Shown here in pieces: positions 1-7,013 of a stretch of 32,096 nt of DNA; the first letter of the stretch is position 1; the number at the start of each line of letters is the position of its first letter. This DNA is from Planctomycetota bacterium (GTDB lineage: Bacteria > Planctomycetota > Phycisphaerae > WQYP01): the NCBI GenBank assembly GCA_021810145.1, contig JAJZJL010000051.1, forward strand, positions 1 through 32,096, written 5' to 3'. Below the pieces are notes generated by a model that saw only the letters and a program-made list of their open reading frames with translations, ran no database searches and was not told the DNA's origin. Made by a program: the position numbers and the translations under genes.

Positions 1-1103
1 GATCAGTGCCCCTCGGCACACCCGGGAAGCAACGGGCAAACTGATTTGTGGGTGCGGCGGGTATATGCGATGGCGAATCGGATTAGCTTCCTGACAGGAT
101 GGCGTGGACCGCCCCGGCGCGCACGGGGTAAACTCTCTAAGCGGATGACGCGGATACGGGGAAAAGCAATTAACAATGGCTCCCGGCGATCTGGCGTTGA
201 ATCTGGAAGCTGGAAGAGACGAAAGAAAACCAACCGCAATGAAGCGAGAGGACGCAAAGAATTGTTCAGGTAAATATTTTGTCTTTGTGGCTTTGGGCCT
301 TGTGGTGAAAAACGTTTTTGTTCACAAGGAGGAAGCCGAGGGTACCACAATGAATCCCGGCGCGGGCGGGTATATGCGATGGCGGGTTGGATCGGTTTTG
401 TGGTGCGCCGGGGCGGTTTCTTGCCGTTTCTCTTGATTTGGAGGCAAAAGAAGACCACGGATTCCACGGATTAAAACGGATACGGGGGAAACGCTAACAA
501 CGAGTCCCGGCGCGCCGGCAAACAACGAGCAATGGGGAATTGGTTTTGCGGGTACGGCGGGTATCTGCGACGCCGAGCTGGGTTGGAGCATGGATTTGGC
601 TGATGCTATCGGTAACGGCAGAGTTAGAAAACCAAGGATCAGGGCCATGAGGGCCTTGAAGAATCGGTCACAGGCCCTTGGCCGGGCAACAGGCGCATGA
701 CACCGGGTAAGGGGGAATCGCAGTATCTTCAGCCGCGTGACACGCCAAGTCGCCGCGACAGGTCTGTCATGTCCCGGATCCCGACAGTCGCGCCCGACCT
801 TCCCATTAAGAGCTGGTTTAGAAACTCCGCCGGCAGCGCCTGGGGGCGGCAAACGGCCGTGTGCGGCGTCCTGGATTTTCAACATATTCCGGAATATGCT
901 TCGGATCTGCGTCCTTGCATCGATCCATTTGCCAAGCCAATGAACCCGCATCGGACTTTTCAAACAGGCTGTGAGGCCCGACCCCGCGCAGCGGATAACT
1001 TTTGCATATCGGTTCTTATTGTCAACGCGCTGGAAATCCGCCGCCGATTGCCTGGAGCGTAAAATGTCTTGCGCCCGTGCTCGGCCCCGGCGTCGAGCAT
1101 TGA
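1..1103. repeat. Gene-free region with degenerate intergenic repeats
   Basis: I see no credible gene here. Open frames on both strands have low-complexity, Arg/Pro-rich translations unlike proteins. Instead, related words recur. A unit around GGGTATATGCGATGGCG appears near 58-76 and 367-383, with a diverged copy near 557-575. A second unit built on CGGATACGGGG followed by a TCCCGGCG word appears near 151-190 and 477-513, with a partial copy near 349-365. The stretch 221-275 (GAAGCGAGAGGACGCAAAG) and the CACGGATT-type tandem at 457-480 resemble dispersed intergenic repeats I recall from environmental bacterial genomes. From about 600 to 1100 I see only one 16-bp palindrome (883-898). The repeat reading is direct; what the repeats do is unknown. 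Confidence 0.5.
883..898. promoter_or_regulatory. 16-bp perfect palindrome
   Basis: CATATTCCGGAATATG is a perfect two-fold symmetric sequence in the gene-free stretch about 200 bp upstream of the floA promoter. Its symmetry would suit a dimeric regulator, but it is far from a promoter and no second copy was noticed. It may be a chance palindrome. Confidence 0.25.
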
Positions 1104-1132
1104 TTGACACCGGGGCACCGCAGTCCTATTGT
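1104..1132 (+). promoter_or_regulatory. Sigma-70-type promoter of floA
   Basis: A perfect -35 hexamer TTGACA (1104-1109) is followed by a 17-bp spacer and TATTGT (1127-1132), a 4/6 match to the -10 consensus. The predicted transcription start near 1139 gives a leader of about 45 nt before the preferred floA start at 1185. It is one of the best promoter matches in the window. Confidence 0.65.
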
Positions 1133-1184
1133 GATGATCTGATTTTCTGTTCGCGGGCTGTTTGAAAGAATATTGGGGGTATGT

Positions 1185-2210
1185 ATGCCGTCGGCAGGTT
1201 TAATTGTTCTGTTCGTGGTGGCACTGGTTGTTATCATCATCGTGCTGATCACCGTGGGCAATGTGTTTAATCTCTGGTTGCAGGCTTTTTCCGCCGGTGC
1301 CGATATCAGTCTTTTCGACCTCATCGGTATGAAATTGCGTAAAGTGGACGCGCGTGCCATTGTCACGGCCAAAATTTCCATGGTTCAAGCCGGCCTGCCG
1401 GTGGAAACCAATCAATTGCAGGCTCATTACATGTCCGGCGGCCATGTGTTAAATGTTGCCAAGGCGATGATTGCCGCCCACCGCGCCAACATCGAATTGC
1501 CCTGGGATCAGGCCACAGCCATTGATCTCGCCGGCCGCGATGTGCTTGAAGCGGTGCAGACCAGCGTCAATCCCCGGGTAATTGATGTCCCCAACGCCGC
1601 CAGTGGCCGTCAGACCCACGAAGGCGTGGCGAAAGATGGCATTCAGTTGCGCGTGAAAGCCCGGGTAACCGTGCGCACCAATATGCGCCAGTTGGTCAGC
1701 GGTGCCGGTGAAGAAACCATCGTCGCCCGCGTCGGTGAGGGTATTGTGGCGGCCATCGGTTCAGCTGATACCTATAAGCATGTGCTGGAACAGCCGGACA
1801 TGATCAGTAAAACGGTTCTTGCCAAGGGGCTCGATGCCGGCACGGCCTTTCAGATACTCTCGATAGATATCGCCGATATGGATGTAAGCGAAAACATCGG
1901 TGCCCGACTGCAAACCGCGCAGGCGGAAGCCGCCAAGCAACTTGCACAGGCCGAAGCTGAAAAGCGGCGGGCTTTGGCGGTGGCCCAGGAGCAGGAAAAC
2001 AAGGCCCTGGCACAATTTAACCGTGCCAAAGTTATTGAAGCCGAAGCCCAGGTGCCGCTGGCCATGGCCGAGGCCTTCCGCAAGGGCAATCTGGGGATTA
2101 TGGATTATTACCGTATGAAAAATATGCAGGCGGACACGCAGATGCGCGAGTCCATCGGCGGTTCGAATGCCACCGGTTCCGGTACGGATAATCGGCCGGC
2201 CGGCACGTAA
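1185..2210 (+). CDS. floA: Flotillin-like protein FloA
   Basis: Membrane scaffold protein of the bacterial flotillin (SPFH/YqfA) family, which organises functional membrane microdomains. The 341-residue product has one N-terminal hydrophobic segment (about residues 4-25), then a FloA-type SPFH body with near-identical family blocks such as [40 protein letters not shown] and a [18 protein letters not shown]-type stretch. An Ala/Glu-rich coiled-coil region and a C-terminal [20 protein letters not shown] block follow. Length matches Bacillus FloA (about 330). The frame can be extended to a TTG at 1173, but ATG 1185 has a GGGGG run 5 nt upstream and starts right before the membrane helix, so I prefer it. 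No nfeD partner is adjacent. The next gene follows immediately and is probably co-transcribed. Confidence 0.93.
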   Translation: MPSAGLIVLFVVALVVIIIVLITVGNVFNLWLQAFSAGADISLFDLIGMKLRKVDARAIVTAKISMVQAGLPVETNQLQAHYMSGGHVLNVAKAMIAAHRANIELPWDQATAIDLAGRDVLEAVQTSVNPRVIDVPNAASGRQTHEGVAKDGIQLRVKARVTVRTNMRQLVSGAGEETIVARVGEGIVAAIGSADTYKHVLEQPDMISKTVLAKGLDAGTAFQILSIDIADMDVSENIGARLQTAQAEAAKQLAQAEAEKRRALAVAQEQENKALAQFNRAKVIEAEAQVPLAMAEAFRKGNLGIMDYYRMKNMQADTQMRESIGGSNATGSGTDNRPAGT

Positions 2211-2233
2211 TGATCAAAGCGGAGGCGGCAAAA

Positions 2234-2752
2234 ATGGGACAACTTCCAAAAGATCCCCAGCAACTCGCTCAGGATATTCTTGCCGGGCGCGTGAGTATTC
2301 AGCAGTTGCAGGCCGAACAGGCCCGGCGCCGTGCCGCACAGGAAGCCTTGCGCCAAAATATGCGCACGCGCCCCAAGCCATCAGGTGCCCCGGCCCATCC
2401 GTCCGGTGCACGGGTCGTTGTTAAACCTTCCGGCAATTCCCCACGCCCGCCACGCCGGCAGGCCCGTCCGGGCGGAGGCTCTGCTCCCGATGCCGCCGGC
2501 ACCAGACGCTTAGCTTCAGAAACGCGTGGCGGCGTAATCAGGGCTGTGGCCCCTGCAACTGCCCAGCCCGCAGCTTCCGCGCCGGCAAAGGGATCCGCAA
2601 CTTCAGCCAAGCCTGCCGCGGCTCCGCGTACCGCAGCGCAAAGTCTTCGCGCGGTATTGAATAATTCAAATGCCCTGCGCAGTGTGTTTGTATTAAGTGA
2701 ACTTCTGGATAAACCCCTTTCATTGCGGCCCGATCCACTGGAACGGTTCTGA
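2234..2752 (+). CDS. Hypothetical Pro/Ala-rich protein downstream of floA
   Basis: Product of 172 residues with unknown function. The N-terminus (QLPKDPQQLAQDILAGRVSI) looks helical and ordered. The middle, about residues 45-135, is low-complexity and rich in Pro, Ala, Arg and Ser, so probably disordered. The C-terminus (LRAVLNNSNALRSVFVLSEL followed by LDKPLSLRP) is a short ordered motif resembling the I/VLSE-I/LL-x-P-x-ALR tail I recall in planctomycete proteins. An in-frame ATG at 2210 overlaps the floA stop, but ATG 2234 has GGAGG 8 nt upstream and is the better start. Tight coupling to floA suggests co-expression and perhaps a flotillin-associated role; that is inference. No membrane segment or catalytic motif is visible. 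Confidence 0.75.
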   Translation: MGQLPKDPQQLAQDILAGRVSIQQLQAEQARRRAAQEALRQNMRTRPKPSGAPAHPSGARVVVKPSGNSPRPPRRQARPGGGSAPDAAGTRRLASETRGGVIRAVAPATAQPAASAPAKGSATSAKPAAAPRTAAQSLRAVLNNSNALRSVFVLSELLDKPLSLRPDPLERF

Positions 2753-3137
2753 AGCATTCAGGTGTTGCGTTTTGCCACAGGCGTGGGATGTTCCGGCTTA
2801 ATCGGACGGCATGGGCGTTTTTTTCGGCGCATGAAAAACCGCCCCGACGACATTCATTCGAGGCCACCGGTTATGAAAAAACAATGAACAATAGCGTACT
2901 GGTTCCGGTGGAATTCAAATGTAAGGCCGCTGGCGCGGTAATTTCAGCTCAATCGATTTCTGATTGAACGCTGTTTGTCGGGATACCTCCTTTCGGTAAC
3001 TCCGTTAGGCTCATCCAGCTATCATCTTCGACCTTTTTTTCGTAAAAGACAAGTAAAAAATGTCCATTTTTTTTATTTCAAAGAAATTGCCTATTGCGAA
3101 ATTCGAGCGGACGAAACGCGTAGACGGAATATCCCGG
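2753..3137. other. Gene-free region between the floA pair and radA
   Basis: No frame here looks like a protein. The first 180 bp show nothing I recognise. The part 2949-3040 can fold (see the separate entry), and AT-rich sequence follows up to the radA promoter. Confidence 0.5.
2949..3040 (+). other. Possible structured RNA or terminator element
   Basis: Two pairings end at a T run. TCAATC (2949-2954) can pair with GATTGA (2962-2967). GTCG (2977-2980) can pair with CGAC (3029-3032), enclosing a local hairpin in which GGATACC (2981-2987) pairs with GGTA and TCC around 2995-3003, leaving a 2-nt bulge. CTTTTTTT (3033-3040) follows directly. It could be a terminator for the floA pair, 200-290 nt past the second stop, or a regulatory leader. 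It does not match a riboswitch class I can name. Confidence 0.3.
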
Positions 3138-3143
3138 TATAAT
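3138..3143 (+). promoter_or_regulatory. -10 element of a probably leaderless radA transcript
   Basis: A consensus TATAAT lies only 7 bp before the radA ATG at 3151. Transcription would start about at the start codon, giving an mRNA with no or almost no leader. No convincing -35 is visible about 17 bp upstream, and no ribosome binding site precedes the ATG, which fits leaderless translation. Confidence 0.5.
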
Positions 3144-3150
3144 CGCCCGC

Positions 3151-4566
3151 ATGGCCAAGCAAAGAAATTACTTCGTTTGTCGCAATTGTGGCGCAATACA
3201 GCCCAAATGGATGGGAAAATGCCCGGATTGCAATTCATGGGATAGTCTGGAGCAAATGACCGAAGCTGCAGCCGATCCGCATCGTCCTCGTGCCTTATCA
3301 GAAGAGGCCCCGGAAAATACCGCCGGTCAATTTGCCGCGCAGGATGATGCCCCGGCCCGGCCTTTATCTGAAATCCCTGAATTGGACATTCCCCGCATGC
3401 CCACGGGTCTGCCGGAATTTGACCGGGTGCTCGGCGGCGGAATTGTTCCCGGCGCTGCGGTGCTGCTTGGCGGTGATCCGGGTATTGGTAAATCCACGCT
3501 GCTGCTGCAGGCCGGTGACCGCATGGCCCGGCAGGGCCATCGTGTGCTGTATGTCAGCAGTGAAGAATCCGCGCAGCAAACCAAGTTGCGGGCCAAACGT
3601 CTCGGCGTTGCGGATGACCGCCTGCTGATTTACGCGCAAACCAACCTGGAAAAAATCGGGCGGCAAATTCAGAAACTCCGGCCGCATTTGTGTGTCATTG
3701 ACTCGGTACAGATGATTTATGAACCCACCAACGCGTCGCCCCCGGGCAGCGTTTCCCAGCTCCGGGATTGCGCCACCGAACTGGTTTATCTGGCCAAGGC
3801 CGGCGGAACGGCGGTCTGCCTGGTGGGCCATGTTACCAAACAGGGCCTGCTGGCGGGACCGAAGCTTCTGGAGCATATTGTTGATACCGTGCTGTATTTT
3901 GAAGGTGACACCCACCATGATCATCGCATTGTGCGTTGCATCAAAAATCGGCACGGCAATACGCTGGAGGTGGGCTTATTCCGAATGGGGGCCGCGGGCC
4001 TCGAGAGTGTGCAGGACGCATCCGCTTTGTTAATTCAACCCCACACGGGATCACCTCCTGGCAGTGTTATCTGCGCTGTTACCCAGGGCTCCCGCGTGCT
4101 GGCACTGGAAATTCAGGCCCTTACCGCCGACAGCATGCTGGGATCAGCCCGGCGGAAAGTCAGCGGCTGCGACGCCAATCGTGTCGCCATGATTACTGCG
4201 GTGCTGGAAAAGCGCTCCGGTTTGCGTCTGGTGGATCAGGATATTTTCGTCAATGTGGTGGGGGGGATGCGGGTAAACGATCCGGCTGCGGATGCCGCCA
4301 TCGCCCTGGCGATCGCCGGTGCCCGCATGAAGCGCGGCCTTTCCAGCCGCACGCTGGTGATGGGGGAGTTGGGCCTGCTGGGGGAATTTCGGCAGATCGG
4401 TTCGCTGGCCCAGCGCATCAGCGAAGCGGCCCGCCTCGGCTACAGCCGCTTACTGGTACCCATTCACCGCAGCGAAACCGACAAAGCCGCCGCCGCCGCT
4501 GCCGGCCGCCAGATGCAAATCACCACCTGCCGCACCCTCGACGACGCGCTGGCCGCCCTGGAGTAA
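3151..4566 (+). CDS. radA: DNA repair protein RadA
   Basis: RadA (Sms) is a RecA-like ATPase that processes recombination intermediates and drives branch migration in the cytoplasm. The 471-residue product has all family hallmarks: an N-terminal C4 zinc finger (Cys10, Cys13, Cys24, Cys27), Walker A GGDPGIGKST with Lys114, the RadA-specific KNRHG motif at 265-269, and a C-terminal Lon-protease-like domain (about 290-471). Length is typical (about 450-460). The extra residues lie in a variable acidic linker (about 35-75) between finger and ATPase core. The start is set by the zinc finger close to the N-terminus and by the TATAAT just upstream. The gene stands alone, with over 300 bp free on both sides. 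Nothing in it looks damaged. Confidence 0.97.
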   Translation: MAKQRNYFVCRNCGAIQPKWMGKCPDCNSWDSLEQMTEAAADPHRPRALSEEAPENTAGQFAAQDDAPARPLSEIPELDIPRMPTGLPEFDRVLGGGIVPGAAVLLGGDPGIGKSTLLLQAGDRMARQGHRVLYVSSEESAQQTKLRAKRLGVADDRLLIYAQTNLEKIGRQIQKLRPHLCVIDSVQMIYEPTNASPPGSVSQLRDCATELVYLAKAGGTAVCLVGHVTKQGLLAGPKLLEHIVDTVLYFEGDTHHDHRIVRCIKNRHGNTLEVGLFRMGAAGLESVQDASALLIQPHTGSPPGSVICAVTQGSRVLALEIQALTADSMLGSARRKVSGCDANRVAMITAVLEKRSGLRLVDQDIFVNVVGGMRVNDPAADAAIALAIAGARMKRGLSSRTLVMGELGLLGEFRQIGSLAQRISEAARLGYSRLLVPIHRSETDKAAAAAAGRQMQITTCRTLDDALAALE

Positions 4567-4894
4567 ATGGTAAGCATAAAGGACTGGGCAGTATTACATG
4601 TGTTAAATGAATCCATACAACAACCGCCCATCAATAATGTCGATGAACGCTCTTTGAGCATATCATGCTGCCTGTTTTCCGCACCGGCTAATGGTGGGGA
4701 ACTCTAACCGCGCTTTCCCACGCACCTTGGTCGCGGGCCATGTGAAATGTGCCAAGTTGCTGAGCCCATCATTCCGGCTGTTTTCCAACTATTTCGTATG
4801 GCCGCGGTCGGAGAATTGAACCTGTACCGCCTGATAACGGATGAAAATATTTTTCGCTTCAGTAACGCCGGGGTTCTTGCGCGCGTATATAGAT
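4567..4894. other. Gene-free region after radA
   Basis: About 330 bp with no credible frame, no strong terminator hairpin and no repeat that I can see. Codons from an upstream ATG at 4841 are in frame with the next gene, but that region overlaps its promoter and is probably untranslated. Confidence 0.4.
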
Positions 4895-4920
4895 TATAAT
4901 GACCGTATACTGCTCTGGAG
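4895..4920 (+). promoter_or_regulatory. -10 element and ribosome binding site of the sigma-factor operon
   Basis: TATAAT (4895-4900) predicts a transcription start near 4907. GGAG (4917-4920) lies 7 nt before ATG 4928. The two together decide the start of the secreted protein gene over the upstream in-frame ATG 4841. The -35 region is poor, so an activator or alternative sigma factor is possible. Confidence 0.5.
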
Positions 4921-4927
4921 ATTTCTG

Positions 4928-5917
4928 ATGTGTTGGAAAGTATTTACCCTTGGTGCACTTCTGTTGATAGCTGCGACGGAACTGGCAAATGCCGGGGCAG
5001 CTTCTGTCCGTGCGGCCACCGCGCAGCCGGTCAAGTCAGCCCTCAGGGCCGCGGAAGTGCCCGCGGACGCCAAATGGATCATTTACATGAATATTGATCA
5101 GGCAATGGCAAACCCCGCGGCCGGCAAAATGCTTTCCGCGTTTATGCGTACTCACCCGCGGGCTAAAAAAAATATGACCAATCTGGAAATAGCCATGGGC
5201 GCGGATTTTCCCCGGGATTTTCACGATGTACTGCTGTTTGGCCGCCACATCGGGCCAAATCATGGAGTCGTGGTGATCCACGCCCACGCCCGGCAAAGCC
5301 AGATTGCCAGGTTCCTTAAAGCCAACCGCGGTAAAATCACTGTAACCACACCCGTTCCCGGGATGATCAAAGTGGTGAATAAGAAAGGCCAGACCATTTA
5401 TGAAACATCCCCCCGTCCCGGGACCTTTGTCATGTCGCGAACCGAAAAATCGCTGCGGCATGAACTGCATGTTCTGGCGGCAAAATCCGGGGGTATGGCT
5501 CCGGACAATCCGCTGCTTGTCGGTGCGCGTCCCGGTGTGCTGATGTATATGGCGGACAGCAATATGGCGCAACTGGCCAACCGCCCGGGGCGGCATCATG
5601 GTCCCATCTGGATGAAATCGGTTACTGGCGCCTGGCTGGCGGTACGGGTAAAAAAGGAAAGACTCAATATCCGTGCCCGCATTGATCTCATCGATGCCGA
5701 CTCGGCCGCTCAGATGGTTCAAATGGCCCAGGGGTGGCAGGCCATGATGGATCTTGGTGCCACGAACGCCAACGTCAAACCGCGCCAGCGCTTCATTGCA
5801 GGCATCGCGGATCGCTTGAATGTCGGTGCCATTGGAAAAGTGGTTGCCATTCACTGGTCCATGTCGCTGCCGAAGCTTCTGGCCGGGCCTGAAAAGCAGT
5901 CCCATCCCGCGCCGTAA
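4928..5917 (+). CDS. Secreted hypothetical protein preceding an ECF-type sigma factor
   Basis: Product of 329 residues, unknown function. It starts with a signal peptide (about residues 1-24, hydrophobic core FTLGALLLIAATEL, likely cleavage after an Ala-x-Ala site), so it probably acts in the periplasm or cell envelope. The mature part is mixed alpha/beta with no further membrane helix and no recognisable catalytic motif. It begins with a PADAKWIIYMNIDQAM block; a similar opening (small residue-rich, then an aromatic, then a Met/Asn/Asp) occurs in planctomycete secreted proteins I cannot name. The start at 4928 is supported by GGAG 7 nt upstream. The sigma-factor gene follows closely, which makes a shared operon likely. 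The protein may be a sensor, substrate or target of that regulon; this is inference. Confidence 0.75.
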   Translation: MCWKVFTLGALLLIAATELANAGAASVRAATAQPVKSALRAAEVPADAKWIIYMNIDQAMANPAAGKMLSAFMRTHPRAKKNMTNLEIAMGADFPRDFHDVLLFGRHIGPNHGVVVIHAHARQSQIARFLKANRGKITVTTPVPGMIKVVNKKGQTIYETSPRPGTFVMSRTEKSLRHELHVLAAKSGGMAPDNPLLVGARPGVLMYMADSNMAQLANRPGRHHGPIWMKSVTGAWLAVRVKKERLNIRARIDLIDADSAAQMVQMAQGWQAMMDLGATNANVKPRQRFIAGIADRLNVGAIGKVVAIHWSMSLPKLLAGPEKQSHPAP

Positions 5918-5955
5918 CACCCATGGGCAGGGGAATAAACCTGATGGAGTTGATC

Positions 5956-6561
5956 ATGTCCGCACCCGAAGATGATGTACGTCTGGCCAGACTGGCCCAA
6001 GCCGGCGAGGTTGCGGCATTCGACCGAATCGCCCGGCAATATCAGGTTATTCTCCTGCGGTTCGTGCGTCGTAATTTTCCCAACATCCCGGACGCTGAAG
6101 ATATTGTACAGGAATCCCTGCTTAGAGCGTTTGAGAACATCGGAAAATACCGGCCCGCATGGCCGCTGAAAAGCTGGCTGCTGACCATCACCTGCCGTGT
6201 GGCTGTCAATCAGATTCGGCATCACAGCGTTCAAAGTCGCCTGATGGCAAATCTGCGACATCGTTGCGTTACCGCATCGGCAGGCCCAAGGGATTCCACC
6301 GCAGATCATGATGAATCGCTGAATCTCTGGAACGCCGCCGCGCGACTTCTGACGCCAACACAGTTTCGGGCGGTATGGCTGTTGTATGCCGAGGAAATGG
6401 ATCGTCACGACATCGCCAGAATTCTGGGAAAGTCGCGCCCAACGACGCGGCTGATTCTATACCGCGCCAAAAAAATATTGCAGTCGCACTTTTCAGCGTC
6501 GGCCGCGGAATCGATCAGCAATTCAGCCGATAGCCGCGTTGCACAAGGAGTTGTACTATGA
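5956..6561 (+). CDS. RNA polymerase sigma factor, ECF (sigma-70 family)
   Basis: Two-domain sigma factor directing RNA polymerase to alternative promoters. Of 201 residues, the first half holds sigma-70 region 2 (QYQVILLRFVRRNFPNIPDA, then EDIVQESLLRAF, then a WLLTITCRVAVNQIRHH stretch matching the region 2.3/2.4 pattern). The second half holds region 4 with a helix-turn-helix (DRHDIARILGKSRPTTRLIL, then YRAKK). Regions 1 and 3 are absent, as in ECF factors. Three in-frame ATGs compete (5923, 5944, 5956); 5956 has GGAG with 6-nt spacing, and 5944 is nearly as good. The next gene overlaps its stop by 4 nt (ATGA), so the two are translationally coupled. The target promoter is unknown. Confidence 0.9.
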   Translation: MSAPEDDVRLARLAQAGEVAAFDRIARQYQVILLRFVRRNFPNIPDAEDIVQESLLRAFENIGKYRPAWPLKSWLLTITCRVAVNQIRHHSVQSRLMANLRHRCVTASAGPRDSTADHDESLNLWNAAARLLTPTQFRAVWLLYAEEMDRHDIARILGKSRPTTRLILYRAKKILQSHFSASAAESISNSADSRVAQGVVL

Positions 6562-7004
6562 ATCCTGCCGAAAATTCGGATAACCAGAAATGGATTGACC
6601 GGCTTGAACGCGAAGCGAAAAATCAGTTGCCTCCATTTTCACCGGCGTTGCATGACCAGATTATGCGCAAAGCCGCGCAACGTCGGCTGCGGGCAGCGAC
6701 TGTTGCGCGTGGATTATCCGCGTGGTCTGCGCCGCGGTCGCCATACTGGCAGCTTGCCTCCGTGGCCGTTGCGTTGGCGGTTGCACTGGGGATCTGGATG
6801 CAGTTCCGCGCTGCGCAACCGGTGGTGCCAATGCCGGCGGTATCGGCATTCCATATTTCCTACGTGCTTCCCGATACCGGCTCGCTGATTCAACAAGCCG
6901 CAGCGCAGTGGCAACATCAGTTTGCCGGACAATCCTTCGCCGGCCTTCAAACCCAGGCGCGGCAGCTAAGCCAATATGTTGTCGGGAAGATGACTCTTTT
7001 TTGA
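6558..7004 (+). CDS. Small membrane protein, putative anti-sigma factor
   Basis: Product of 148 residues with one transmembrane helix at about 66-84 (LASVAVALAVALGIWMQF). The roughly 65-residue N-terminus is cytoplasmic by the positive-inside rule, and the short C-terminal part would lie outside. The N-terminal segment begins with LERE and contains LPPFSPALHDQIMRKAAQRR, a motif resembling the start of membrane proteins that follow planctomycete ECF genes. The ATGA overlap with the sigma gene and AAGGAG 7 nt before the ATG indicate coupled translation. Position and topology suggest an anti-sigma factor, but there is no HXXXCXXC zinc motif of the ZAS class. The function is inferred from context only. 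Confidence 0.6.
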   Translation: MNPAENSDNQKWIDRLEREAKNQLPPFSPALHDQIMRKAAQRRLRAATVARGLSAWSAPRSPYWQLASVAVALAVALGIWMQFRAAQPVVPMPAVSAFHISYVLPDTGSLIQQAAAQWQHQFAGQSFAGLQTQARQLSQYVVGKMTLF

Positions 7005-7013
7005 ATTTCCAGA

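Noticed and set aside
3-467. Minus-strand open frame of about 150 codons at the left edge
   Set aside because: It reads through the repeat units, giving repeated AIAYTR words; typical of translated intergenic repeats.
322-1110. Long minus-strand open frame of about 260 codons in the left gene-free region
   Set aside because: The translation is Arg/Pro/Ala-rich without motifs and overlaps repeat units and the floA promoter; it looks like a GC-driven chance frame.
1173-1184. TTG start for floA
   Set aside because: ATG 1185 has the ribosome binding G run at proper spacing and fits the family's N-terminus.
2977-3040. Known riboswitch class (c-di-GMP, TPP, glycine, cobalamin considered)
   Set aside because: None of the conserved core words of these classes are present on either strand; kept only as an unnamed foldable element.
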